Source of the DNA: Blastocladiella emersonii ATCC 22665
Taxonomy: Eukaryota > Blastocladiomycota > Blastocladiomycetes > Blastocladiales > Blastocladiaceae
Length of the DNA: 64,000 nucleotides
Direction of reading: 5' to 3'
Assembly (NCBI GenBank): GCA_025594325.1
Contig: JANHCV010000006.1
Coordinates: forward strand, 248,001-312,000
The notes under the pieces: generated by a model
Told to the model about the DNA's origin: nothing
The model's input: only the letters and a program-made list of their open reading frames with translations
The model's database searches: none
Made by a program: the position numbers and the translations under genes
In this document: piece after piece, positions 10,169 to 20,600 of the stretch
How the letters are laid out: each line of letters starts with the position of its first letter
Numbering within the stretch: the first letter of the stretch is position 1

Positions 10169-11838
10169 TTATGTCTCGAATTTCGCGAGAGCTCTACTGG
10201 AGACTTCAGTGCGCTCGGTCGGATCAGCTCGTTCAGTCTTGCTAAACTTGTGCGAGAAGATGCCCGCGGCCGATGTGTGCAGGAACAGGGCGGCCATGGT
10301 CTCGGGGACCTCCATGCAGTTCGCCGACATGTGGTACGCGAGCGAGAGGAGCTTCTTGTGCCCGCGCGAGAAGGCGTCGGGCTCGGCGTCAAAGCGCGGG
10401 TGCAGCGCCTTGTACGCGGCGATGATGGCGGCGTGGTTCTCGATGATGTCGCGCGCGCCTTGGTCGAGTACTTGGTCGCGTAGAACGCGACGATGGACGT
10501 GCCAAAAGACGTGAGGAACCGTGCGTCCATGTTCGAGTGAAAGCTTTCTCGCCAGACGCGGCAATACGAGTTGAGCCACCGACTCGCGACGTTACGACTC
10601 GGCACGAACGTTCCCGGCGGCGTCGTGGACGTCGCAGGGCGTTGTGAAGGTGGTGCACCGTTGCCCGTTGGCGGAGCACCGTCGACGTCCATGTCGGCAG
10701 CCGACGCGGGAGGAGCACTAAGTGAGGAAACCGTTAGTTGGTGTTCATGGCCGCAAGTACTCTCAACTCACGCACCCAGCCTCGAAACTCGCAATGTGCG
10801 ACATGAGCACGAAATTGCGCGGTAACCCGTAGCGGCACACGTTGCTGCCGCCGCCCTTGTCCTTGCTGCGGCATTTCGTGCAGCTGGCAAGATGGTGGTA
10901 GAGGTGCTCCTGGTTGAGGCGGAGCAGCTTGGTCATCTGAATGACGCGCACGTTGTGGATGTTGGACAGCCCGCCCGTTTTCTTAGACAGCATGTTGATG
11001 TACGCGTCGCTGCACAGCTTGCGCTGCACCTCATCAGCGAGGTTGTTGATGGCGATCTTGAGGTAGTGGTCGAGGAGCTGGTCGGACGTGTACGTGTGGA
11101 AGTGCGGCTGCTGCGGAACAGGAGCTTGAGGCTGCTACGACGCGTCGCTGGCCGTAAGCGCGGCGCGCGACTCGTACGCGGCCATGGTGGCAGCGCAGAC
11201 GGCGACGATCGGCGGCGGCACGTCCGTCTTGACGCGGTGGCGGTACTTGGCCGGAATATCGACGGCGACGAGGTGCGAGGCGCACGGCGTGCCGTCAGGA
11301 TGGACGTGATGGCACGGAAAGTCCTTGACGGACGGGTTCTTGGCGATCGGGTAGCTGCCGCTCATCAACCGATCCTGGAACTTGAGGAACTTCTCGCGCC
11401 ACTACGTAATCGAGCAGTGAGTGAGTGATCATGGCCGTGCATAGCGAGGCACGAACACGAGCGTACCGCATCGTTGGTCAGGCACTTCTCCCACTGAGCT
11501 GTTGTGCAAGGAATCCCCACGAGCCACAGCAGCCCGTGCGAGTGCAGCGTATGGCGCGCCTGCGTCTCCTCGGCCATGAAAAAGGCGCGCGTGTAGCCGA
11601 AAACGCCCGGCTTGTCCGTCGCGGCGCCCTTCTTGACGGACCAGCCGAACAGGTGCTCGATCACGAGCGCACGGTTGTGCAGGTACCACCCAGCCTGCAT
11701 GGTCGGGTTCGAGCCCGCCACCTTGGTGAAGTTCGACTGCGGCGGTAGCTGCTCCGGCGACAGGTTGAAGGCGCCCATCATGCGCGCGCCCACGCTGCGG
11801 AACTGCTGCGGGTCGCTGTCCGGGGGCCCCGGTCCGCC
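10169..11838 (-). pseudogene. Helitron-like Rep region, decayed
   Basis: The translated pieces match the N-terminal Helitron-like (Rep) region in order. They are NFTKVAGSNPTMQAGWYLHN; FGYTRAFFMAEETQARHTLH then SHGLLWL; CTKC...CRYGLPRNFV (the conserved CRFGFPR-type knuckle); SNMDARFLTSFGTSIVAFY then ATKYSTK; and LLSLAYHMSANCMEVPETMA followed by FSHKF. In intact Helitrons this region nicks DNA for rolling-circle transposition and a PIF1-type helicase follows. No helicase motif is visible here. Two introns fit: 11402-11466, and 10718-10775 (branch CAACTAAC). Decay is clear: an in-frame TAG at 11135-11137 and a frameshift in the GCGCGC run at about 10450-10459. I infer a truncated, inactive copy. 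Confidence 0.7.
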
Positions 11839-12300
11839 GTGCAGTACACGCAGCCGCAGGAGCCCAAGTACACGGGGCCGCCGACCCCGACGACGCCAAG
11901 CACGGGTCCGGCTCGCGCGACGCTGACGGCACCGCCGCGGCTGCGGTTCCTCTGCGACGTGAACGCGTCGGACTCGTCAGAATCCGACGACGACCCGGGC
12001 TTCCCCGGCGACGTGGCCTTCACCTCAGTAGGCGTGCCGCGCACGATGAAGGGCATGCGGGCCGAGCTCAACGAGGCCACAGAGGTGTACCACGAGTGCA
12101 TGCGCGACGGCCGCGAGACAACAACCTCGCCGCGCACCAGGCCGCCCGCGCCGCGGCAAACGGCGTCGCATCGGGCGCCGCTGGTCACGGTGTGCAGCAG
12201 GTCGCCGCCTCGATTGCCGCGGAACCCGCGGCGCAGCAGCTCACGATCCAGCAGCCCGTCGACATCTCGGCCGCCGTCGTCGCGCTTCTAGCCGCTGCAC
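11839..12300 (+). pseudogene. Inverted coding segment of the Helitron-like gene
   Basis: Coding character switches to the plus strand in this segment only. It gives YTQPQEPKYTGPPTPT, FLCDVNASDSSESDDD and MRAELNEATEVYHECMRDG, and then, one frame over, AAHQAARAAANGVAS. The flanking minus-strand frames stop at its edges. The ends are GTGCAG (11839-11844) and its complement CTGCAC (12295-12300). If the segment is turned around, the minus-strand frame from the right (KDQHQCLVQ) reads straight into YTQPQEPKYTG without a break. The simplest reading is a 462-bp inversion between these short inverted repeats inside an older minus-strand gene. The left junction does not restore a frame as cleanly. Confidence 0.55.
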
Positions 12301-12962
12301 GAGGCACTGGTGCTGGTCCTTGGTCTGCCACGCGACGTAGACGATCGGGTACACGTCGAGAGGCGCGGCCTTGGTGCGGCCGTGCACGTACACAACGACG
12401 CGGAGCACCTTGAGCAGGACTACGATGCCGCGGTCCGTGAGCAGCCGCCCGCCAGACGTCTGCTGCGACTGCGCGTCCGACTTGCCCGCGAACAGCGAGT
12501 CCGTCCACGCCGCGCCGCCCTTGCGCACGCCCGAAGAAGGGGAGCGGCGGCTGTGTTGTTGGCCGCGGTCGCGGCGGCTGTGTCGTTGGCCGCGGTCGCG
12601 GCGGCTGTGTCGTTGGCCGCGGTCGCGGCGGCGGTGAGAGGGCCGGCGGCGCGGTACTCGGTCTCGCGCGGGAGCGCGCTGTTGATGTTCTTGTGCAGGT
12701 CCGTAAACAGCGCGAGCATGGCGGGGTCCGAGAGCACGTTGCCAAGCGCCTGGGCGCGCGACGCGACCTCGGGCACAGTCGAATTCAGGTGTGTTACGAG
12801 TTCCTTGCACGCGGTGCCAAGACGGAATGCAAGCGGATCCCACGGTTCGCGCGTGACGGAAGCAAGCAACCTCCACGACGCGATGCGACGCGACGCGACG
12901 CGACGCGTCTCTAGCATGTCTCCCAAAGTGCCGGCGCCTTGACCTCCCTCGCCGCCTCGCAC
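12301..12962 (-). pseudogene. Upstream part of the decayed Helitron-like gene
   Basis: Two minus-strand frames carry protein-like sequence and must be joined by a frameshift near 12530-12545. The first includes LAFRLGTACKELVTHLNSTV and ALGNVLSDPAMLALFTDLHK, then a repeat of nine residues (AANDTAAAT). The second includes GRLLTDRGIVVLLKVLRVVV and YPIVYVAWQTKDQHQCLVQ. The second frame ends at the inversion boundary and would continue into the inverted segment. I do not recognise a domain. Its place upstream of the Rep region suggests the N-terminal part of the same element protein, or host sequence captured by it. Confidence 0.45.
12547..12627. repeat. 27-bp tandem repeat, three copies
   Basis: Three head-to-tail units (12547-12573, 12574-12600, 12601-12627) share GCGGCTGTGT and GGCCGCGGTCGCG. 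The first unit differs by one base (TTGTT against TCGTT). Because 27 is a multiple of three, it encodes a nine-residue repeat on the minus strand (AANDTAAAT). Confidence 0.9.
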
Positions 12963-13252
12963 GAAACAAATGCGGGAAATTCACTTCTAAAGACAAAAAG
13001 GGTTAGTTTTCTGGGAGAGGACGAGTATTTTGGATATAGGGAGTGGAGCGCAAGCAGAAATGTCTTATCCCCAAGGAGGGTTGGCTAAGGGCGCACATGA
13101 TTGATGATGGTCAACCTCGAACCCCTCGAGGTTCGAACTGGCACCCAAAACTCCCTCGACCCGCCGTGGCCCGGACCCACGGAGACCCTGTAGCAGACGG
13201 CTCACCCGCGCCCCCGTACTCGTGAACTACAAACTTTAGCAAAGTACGCAGG

Positions 13253-13551
13253 GTATGGGCGGCCCCTGTGGCCAAGCTGGCAGCCGTTTCAGGTCTTTCG
13301 ACTTTTCGCGTTTTCCGCTCCTTCGCTTCACGCTTTTCGCGCTTTTCGCTCCTTTCGCTTTTCGCGTTCGCTCGCTTCCCCGCACCCCCGGCCGCTGCTA
13401 GCCACGATAAAGCGCCTCGCAACGCACCACGTGACGCCCTCGCGCTCACGTACGCCGTCGCCGCCGTCGCCGCCGTCGGGCGCGCTGCTCGCCGCGAATC
13501 GCTCGCCGTTACCGCCGCCGCGATCACAACAGAAATCGTCGCGCGTGACGC
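13253..13551 (+). repeat. Left inverted-repeat arm
   Basis: Its outer 182 bp pair with 14683-14864 with very few differences (for example GCGCCTCGC here against GCGTCTCGC in the other arm). Short TTTTCGC-containing units recur at about 13305-13370. Confidence 0.75.
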
Positions 13552-14581
13552 GTCTATGCAACCCGCACTACCCGCAACGCAATACAGCTCGCTCGGGGGT
13601 CACTACGCCGTGAGCTGCTTCATGATCGCAACTTCTATGGGCAACCGCGCTGTACGGTGCCTTGACCGTCAGAATTCGGAACGGGCACGGGTGCCCTGGA
13701 TGCACTGCTGTGGCAGCGAGGGCTGCAATGTGTGAGGCGTGAAACGGTGTGAGTTTGAGTACGAGATGCAGGGATCAGCTCGGCCATCAGCGGGCGCGGG
13801 TCGCGCGGCCATGAGCGGCCATGAGCTCGTGGCCAAGCTTGGTTGAGAGCGGCGCGGGCGTCGCTCGTTTCTCAATGCAACCCGATTACCAACCGTGAGG
13901 GCGGAGAGTACATGGCTCTGATCAGGAATACTAGTTGGTCAAGGACGGCCGCGATTCGTGCTCCAAGTGTGCGCGTCCGTCGTGTTTTCGTCCGCTTCCC
14001 GCTGACGCTGCGGTTGGAACTTCAACCAGCATCATCGCTGTCATGCTTGCCTTGTCTATTCGCGTTGAATGTCGCTGACATGGCGATCCGAGCCTCAGAT
14101 GTCCAAGTGCGATGTCAACGAGCTCAGCAGAAGTCATCCCCCGCGCCAAGTTGATGGAAACGCGCTCTATTCGTTTGAAGCCAAGGTACATGAGCTAGAT
14201 TCGGGACAGTTGCGCGCGATCCTCACTTCATCACAAGAGTCTGTACTACAAACGCGTCGCCTCACCTTGATGCGCCAGGATCCTCAAGTAGCTCAGCTGA
14301 TCAATCCTGGCAAGTTCGGCCAACCAAGCGGGTTGGGACCGAGCTGGATGTTGTGGTGAACAGAGAGTGCGGTCAAGTCGCCCACACCAACGCGAAATCG
14401 TGGCGAAGCAACATGCGTGCTTGACTGCGAAGAACCCTTGACCTAAAGTGCGCGTCAGAACAGGCCCTGGCGCTTGGCGGGGACAACGCCATCAATGAGG
14501 CGGGCCTCACTCATGTCGCGCATCGCTCATGGCTTCGGGCGGCAAGTGTGCTGCGTTGCCGGAAGTGCAGGTTTCAAGGGT

Positions 14582-14864
14582 GCGTCACGCGCGATAAATT
14601 TTCGAGCGCGGTCGCGACGACGCTGGCGGCGACCGGATCGCGGCGACCAGCGTGCGCGACAGCGTGCGTGAGCGCGAGGTGGTCACGTGGTGCGTTGCGA
14701 GACGCTTTATCGTGGCTAGCAGCGGCCGGGGGTGCGGGGAAGCGAGCGAACGCGAAAAGCGAAAGGAGCGAAAAGCGCGAAAAGCGTGAAGCGAAGGAGC
14801 GGAAAACGCGAAAAGTCGAAAGACCTGAAACGGCTGCCAGCTTGGCCACAGGGGCCGCCCATAC
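14582..14864 (-). repeat. Right inverted-repeat arm
   Basis: Reverse complement of the left arm. The inner part is more diverged and contains the shared GCGCGTGACGC end at about 14582-14594. Confidence 0.75.
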
Positions 14865-15138
14865 GCAAGGCCGAAATTGTCCTTCTCGAGATACAGCTGT
14901 AGCTCGGGTCATGTCCGCTCAAGATACAAGACGGGTGATACTGTCGGAACGCGATAGCAGCCCGCCGCTCACGTGCGTGGCGCAACGCGCCGTCTCAGAC
15001 GCGAGGCACGCGAACCAAACGACCAACATCAGCTCAAACACAAACACTATCGTGGAAGTCCAGATGATGCGTTTGCGCAAATATCAAGTGTATTCAGCAA
15101 GCAGCGCGATGCGAGAATGAGGGTGGTAGAAACTCGAG

Positions 15139-17262
15139 TTACTGGCCCGAGCGCAGGAGCCGGAACAGCTCCGCGAGCCGTCGCTCGCGCTCTGGCCCTT
15201 TGGGGACCCGGTGCAGAAGGTCCTCGAGCCCGGCGATCGCCACCACCGACTTCGGGAAGTCCCAGTGCAGCCCGGAGATCATCTCGATGAGGCGGTAGGC
15301 ACACTGGACCATGTCGGCCTCGTTTGCGCCGCCGAGCGTCGCATCGAACGACTCGGGTTCCTGGAGCTGGCGCAAGCAGATCTTGATGCGCGCGCAAAGT
15401 TCCCGCGGCGACATGGCGAGCATGTAGCAGTCATCGACATCGTGGTCGAGCGGTTGGTAGAACTCGCGATCGGTCTCGGCGTGAGCGAGGGCAGGGCAGA
15501 AGGTGCAGCTGACGTTGGGCGCTGGGCCCCGCTTCTGCCCCCGCTCGGCCGCAGGATGATGGTGATGATGGCGAAGACGAACAGCACCACTTGAAGTTGA
15601 GGACGACGGCCGAGAAGTCGGCGTGTTGGCGCTCGTGTTCGTGTAGGGCGGAGGGCCGAAGTGGAAGGCACCCGACGATGGCGGACGCGGAGCGCGTGAT
15701 GTGCCACCACTCGGCCGCGATGCGCGGGCGACGGCGTGCAAGCGAGCGACGGTCGACGTGGCGCTCGAGGACGCGTTCCGCAGCAGCCGCTGCTGCTCCT
15801 CGTAAATGAAGTCGAAGAGACTCGGGAGACGGTGCGAGGGCCGGTTGGCGCTCGGCAGGTCGGCGAGCGTGTTGAGGATGAGCATCGCCGCCCCGTACTC
15901 CGGGTGGCCCGCGCGTACGCGATCGAGCTGCTGCGCGAGGTCCTTGGTCCGCTGCACGAGCTCGGCCTCGGTGAACCCGGTCCCTGGCGCGACGTGCGGG
16001 ATCGTCGGATCATGCTTCAGGCCGTGCGCCACCTTCTTGCCGAGGACCCTCATGTTCTTGAGCAGGTCGCACTTGAAGATCTCGTGCGTGGTCGAGCGCG
16101 GCTGCTTGGTCTCGTACAGGTTCACCTCGCGGCACAGGGGGCACTCGTGCTGCTGCGCGGGGCCGACGGTCTCCTCGGCTGCCGAGCGGGGAGCAGCAGT
16201 CGGTGCCGCCATAGTCGATGCCGCGGCCGCGGCCGCGGCCGCCGCCGTGCTAGCTGCACCAGCAGGGCGCGGCGGGAGCGAGTGACGCGACAGCGGCGGG
16301 CGCTGCTGTGTGGCGGGTACCCGTACGCGGTGCGCGAGCGCCGATGGTGGTGCCGCGAGCGAGCTGCTGTTGCTGCTGGCGCTGGCCGCGGGTCCGAGAA
16401 TCAGCTCGCCCGGTTCCGGCGATGGTTCCGCGGAGCTGCCGGAGACCTCGACATACGAGTAGTTGCGCTTATTCGACGTCGTAGCCGCCGAGCTGCTGCT
16501 TCTTGTGGTGGAGGAGGCGGTGTTGGAGATGGTAGCGGTCATGGACGTGGAAGTTGATGGCGCCGACGGGGCGATCACAGACGCGGAGCTTGGACCGGCC
16601 GACCCCGCGTTGACCGCGGGCGCCGAGGGGCCCTGCTGCGCGTGCCGCTCGGGACCCCGCGCCTCAATGCCGCCGGCAGGCGCGGCCGAGGTAGACGACG
16701 GGGAGCGAGGCCCGCGCGATACCGCCGTCGTCGGCCCAGCCGCGAGCAACGAGACGGCGGGTGCCGCCGGGTTACTGCTGCTAGGAGCAGTGGAACTTGA
16801 AGTTCTCGGCGGCGCTCGCGGCGACGGGGCGGCCATGAGCGTGAACCCGGACCCGGATCCGGGCGGCGAAACGACGTTGGCCGTCGCGTCCGCCGACATG
16901 GGCGGCGGGCGGCGCCGGGGATCGCGCTGCACGGACTGGTCGGCGGTCCCCGCGGGAGATGTAGCAGATGCTGCCGGTGTCGACGACGATGAGGAAGAGG
17001 ACGCGTGGTTCGCGATCTGGGCCACGACGATGCGATCCGCGCTCTCGATCTGCGCCAGCTCGCGGTCGGCCCGTTCGCGCAGCCGGCGCAGGCCGTCGGC
17101 ACGCTCGCGGAGCGCGCCGTGCACCACCTGCAAGTCCTCGACCCTGCCGGGCAGCGCGCCGGCGTGGACCAAAGTCGTCACCGCAGCGAAGAACGTGCTC
17201 GCGTCGACGGGCGGCTGCCCCGCGGGCGGGGGTGCCGAGGCGTCGGGTGCTTTCTGATGCAT
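15139..17262 (-). CDS. Low-complexity protein with two zinc-knuckle-like motifs
   Basis: A single-exon frame of 707 residues from ATG 17262 (MHQKAPDASAPPPAGQPPVD). Residues ~30-70 form a helical or coiled region (ALRERADGLRRLRERADREL). Residues ~80-360 are Ser/Ala/Pro-rich and probably disordered. A first cysteine motif is CPLCREVNLYETKQPRS, followed by HEIFKCDLLKNM. A second is CTFCPALAHAETDREF...HDVDDCYMLAM. A helical C-terminus (LCARIKICLRQLQEP to ELFRLLRSGQ) follows. The second motif (C-x2-C...H-x4-C) is like a retroelement Gag zinc knuckle, so a domesticated or orphan Gag is one possibility; a host nucleic-acid-binding protein is another. I cannot assign a family. It sits 427 bp downstream of FAS on the same strand. 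Confidence 0.55.
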   Translation of the reverse strand: MHQKAPDASAPPPAGQPPVDASTFFAAVTTLVHAGALPGRVEDLQVVHGALRERADGLRRLRERADRELAQIESADRIVVAQIANHASSSSSSSTPAASATSPAGTADQSVQRDPRRRPPPMSADATANVVSPPGSGSGFTLMAAPSPRAPPRTSSSTAPSSSNPAAPAVSLLAAGPTTAVSRGPRSPSSTSAAPAGGIEARGPERHAQQGPSAPAVNAGSAGPSSASVIAPSAPSTSTSMTATISNTASSTTRSSSSAATTSNKRNYSYVEVSGSSAEPSPEPGELILGPAASASSNSSSLAAPPSALAHRVRVPATQQRPPLSRHSLPPRPAGAASTAAAAAAAAASTMAAPTAAPRSAAEETVGPAQQHECPLCREVNLYETKQPRSTTHEIFKCDLLKNMRVLGKKVAHGLKHDPTIPHVAPGTGFTEAELVQRTKDLAQQLDRVRAGHPEYGAAMLILNTLADLPSANRPSHRLPSLFDFIYEEQQRLLRNASSSATSTVARLHAVARASRPSGGTSRAPRPPSSGAFHFGPPPYTNTSANTPTSRPSSSTSSGAVRLRHHHHHPAAERGQKRGPAPNVSCTFCPALAHAETDREFYQPLDHDVDDCYMLAMSPRELCARIKICLRQLQEPESFDATLGGANEADMVQCAYRLIEMISGLHWDFPKSVVAIAGLEDLLHRVPKGPERERRLAELFRLLRSGQ

Positions 17263-17689
17263 GAAGTCTGTTTCGTGTTCGATACGAGCTACGGCCTGGC
17301 CCTTCAGGGGGCGCGCGCGGCGACAATCGAGACGCGCGGAGGCGACGGCGGCGGCGGCGACCAGGGGGTGGGAAACGCGCGATTCAGGGGAAGCCAACAC
17401 GCCGACGTGTGTGGCGCGACGCGTCCCAAATTGTCTCGCACCAGCGGTCACGACTCTAGTAAGCGCACCTGCGACAGTCCCTCGGGCTACCCGTCGCCGA
17501 TGATTCGGTTTCGGGCCAGCAACTGGGTTCAGAATCGGAGAACGAGCACGACGCCGACTGACCGTGAAGACCACCAAGGAGTGTTTCGAAGCGAAAAACA
17601 AGTATCAGAATTACAGCAAACAATGAGCAAAATCAACAACAGAGGGTGAAGAAGTAGAGGGGGAGAGGTAGAAGTTGAGGGAGGAACGC
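17263..17689. other. Gap between FAS stop and zinc-knuckle gene
   Basis: This holds the FAS 3' end and the upstream region of the next gene. The FAS side is A/T-rich and shows AATTACAGCAAACAATGAGC at about 17611-17630, a plausible 3' UTR. No gene or clear motif is visible. The frame of the downstream gene stays open through it but without another good ATG. Confidence 0.4.
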
Positions 17690-20600
17690 TTACAGCGCGT
17701 TGCACACCGCGGCGGCGTAGTCGCCCGAGTGCGAGATGGTCACCTTGACGTTCTTGGCGCCGACGGCGACGCGGGCCGCCTCGGCCGCGCCGTGGAGGCG
17801 GACCTCGGGCGCGCCTGACGCGGTCGGCAGGACCTCGATGTCCTTGAGCGGGGCGCCGGCGCCCTGGGTGAGCACCTTGGCGGCGTCGACCGACGACAGC
17901 GCCTTGACGACGGCCTCCTTGGCGGCCCAGCGGCCGGCGAACGACGCGGCGGGGTCGGGGCGCGACGCGCAGTACTCGATCTCGGCGGCCGTGAAGTTGC
18001 GCTCGATAAACGACTGCTTGGCATCCATGTCGGCGAACACGGCGACGAGCTCGATGTCGACGCCGACGCCGCGGGGCGCGGCCGCGCCAGTGTCCGCCGA
18101 CGCCTCGGCGGCGTTGGCGACCAGCGCGTGCTCGAGCCACTGCTGCTGCTCGCGCGACGCCGCGGCCTTGGCGGCGGTGCGCGGGTCGAGCGAGTCGAAG
18201 TTGTACGCCTGCGCCTTGGGGTCCCACTCGGCGCGCGCGGTCGGGTCGAGGTACACCTTGGCCTCCTGCTGCGCCGTGTACGGCGCGGCGTGCTTGACGT
18301 CGACAAAGTCGCGGGCGCCCGACAGGGTGTCGTGCCAGTAGCGGTACGCCTTGCGCTGGCGGACGGCGCGCTTGGCCGCGTAGTCCGAGTAGGCGTTCTC
18401 GCTCAGCGTGGCCAGCACGTAGTGCGGGTGGAGGACGAGCAGCTCGCCGCCGACCTGGCCGAACCCGAACGACTTGAGCAGCGCGGCCTTGACGCCGTCC
18501 GTCTGCATCGAGACGGACGGGTACAGCACGTTGGTGAACTGCGCGAGCTTGGCGTCGATGTTGTCGGCGTTGCGGTTGCCCGGGATGATGCCCGTGGCGA
18601 GCACCTGCAGCACGCCGTTGAGCATCCACGCGGCCGCGGCGCCCTTCGGGTGGCCCGTCAGGTACTTCTGGAAGATGGCCGGGACCGGGTTGCCCTTGGC
18701 GCGGCCGAGGTGCTCGAGCTGGCGGTGCACGACCTGCGACTCGTTGAAGTCGTTGGCCTTGGTGCCGGTGCCGTGGAACGACGCGACGCCAATGTCGTTG
18801 ACGTCGAGGCCCCACACGGCGAGGGCGCCGCGCAGCGGCGCAATGGTCGGGTCGCGCATCCAGAAGTCGTTGCCCCACGTGTTGAGCACCGACTTGGTCT
18901 GGCGGCGCGCGTCGCGCTCAATGGCCTCGCGGCGGACGGCGAGGAACTCGGCGCGCTCGGACTCGTCGGCGACGTTGGCGGCGGCCGCCTCGTGCACGAG
19001 CTCGTCCATCTCCTCCTCCATCCACTCGGCGACCTCGCGCAGGCGGCGCTCGATCTGCTTCTTGCGGTACTTGATGTCGAGCGACCGCGGCACGTAGTTG
19101 GAGGTGCCCGTCGACACCTGGCGCGCCGTGGTGAGGATGCCCTGGCCGGGCGCGGGCACGCTGCGGCCCTGCTTGTCGGTGGCCGTGTTGGACACGGCGA
19201 TCACGCCGTACACGGGCACGCCCATCTCGAAGGCGACGGACGCGCTCATGAGGATCTGGATGCCCGAGCCCTGCGACTCCATGAACCCGCCGCGGGTCGA
19301 GGTCGCGGGGCGGCACATCTCGCGCGGCGAGCGGCCCATGGCCATCTCGGCGTCGGCGCTCGACGTGGCCTTCATGTTGGCGAACTCGTACGAGCCCTCC
19401 TCCTGGAAGTCGTCGAAGCCGCCGACGACCACGATCTTGGCCTTGCCCGACTGGATCGTCTCGACGCCGATCTCGACACTCTCGACGGCCGTGGCGCACG
19501 CGCCGACCGGCGTCTTGATCGGACCGCTCGACGAGAGCAGGAGCAGGTTGACCCAGGCGGCCATCGTCTACGAGTTGCGAACGAGGATCAAGTCAGTGAA
19601 CGTCGAGCGAGCAGTATCACGGGGTGAGAAACAACGCACGTTGATGAAGCTCTCCTGGAGAATGTCGTTCTGGACGGGCTTGTCGAGGAAGCGGTCCTTG
19701 TAGATCTTGCGGTTGGCCATCATGCCGCCGACGCCCGAGCCCGACGTGTTGCCGACCTCGGTGACGTGCACGTACTTGTAGAACTCGTACGGGTCCGTGA
19801 TACCCGAGCTGACGAGGGCCTCGACCGTGCTGACGAGCACGTACAGCGTGATGGGGTCGACCTGCTCGACAATGTCGTCGGGGACGCCGTAGCGGCGCGC
19901 CGACCAGCCCGTCGGGATCTGGCCCGCGACCAGGCGGTCGAAGCGGAGCGCCTTGGGGACGAACAGCGTGGCCGACTTCTTGAGCGTGACCGACCACTGG
20001 CCCGACGCGAGCTCCTGGACCACGCACTTGGCGGGCCCGTGCTCGGCGAGGAACCGGTCGGCCTCCTCCTTGGACGCCTCGAACGGCGCGAGGTCCTCGT
20101 TCAGCACGATCTCCTGCAGCATCGTCTTCTGCTCGGGGTTGTAGCCGTCGAACAGCTCGGGCTCGATGAGGCGGATGCCCGTGTGCGCGATGATGCGCTC
20201 CTCGTACTTGGCCTTGATCTCCGTGTCCTGGACGGGCGCGCCGGACTCGGCGTCGACCCAGCCCGAGTACGGGCGGCCCTGCACGTTGCCGTGGAGGAAC
20301 TTGATGAAGCCCATCATCCACGCCATCTCGATGGCGCCCTCGAGCGACAGGTAGCCCGCGGCCTCCATCTCCCACCGCGTGCGCGCGTTGCCGTATGGAC
20401 CGACCTCGCCGAACCCGGTGATGACCACGACGCGGTCGAGGTCGACGGCGCCCTGCAGGTGGCCGAGCGTCGCGTGCAGGTCCTTGTACGACGGCAGGTC
20501 GGGGAAGTCGAAGGTCAGGTTGGCGCGCGGCGTGACCGTGAGCGGGGCCTTGACGGGGTCGACGGCCTGCTGGTCGATCTGGTTGTCGCGCAGGACGGCC

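Larger units (their letters stand above)
13253..14864. mobile_element. 1.6-kb element bounded by long inverted repeats
   Basis: The two ends are inverted copies of each other. The outer ~182 bp (13253-13434 and 14683-14864) are almost identical, starting GTATGGGCGGCCCCTGTGGC. They contain an unusual series of CTTTTCGC-type units. Inner parts stay recognisable but diverged to about 13551 and 14582, so each arm is close to 290 bp. The ~1.0 kb between the arms has no convincing gene. This shape fits a non-autonomous DNA transposon or foldback element. Flanking bases (GCAGG on the left, GCAAGG on the right) are similar but do not give a clean target-site duplication. Confidence 0.65.

Noticed and set aside
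13105..13145. tRNA-like GGTTCGAA box
   Set aside because: The box is part of a simple palindrome (AACCTCGA...TCGAGGTT). No matching T-stem, anticodon arm or acceptor stem could be drawn on either strand.
13241..14875. Target-site duplication around the inverted-repeat element
   Set aside because: Flanks GCAGG and GCAAGG are similar but not identical, so no duplication is claimed.
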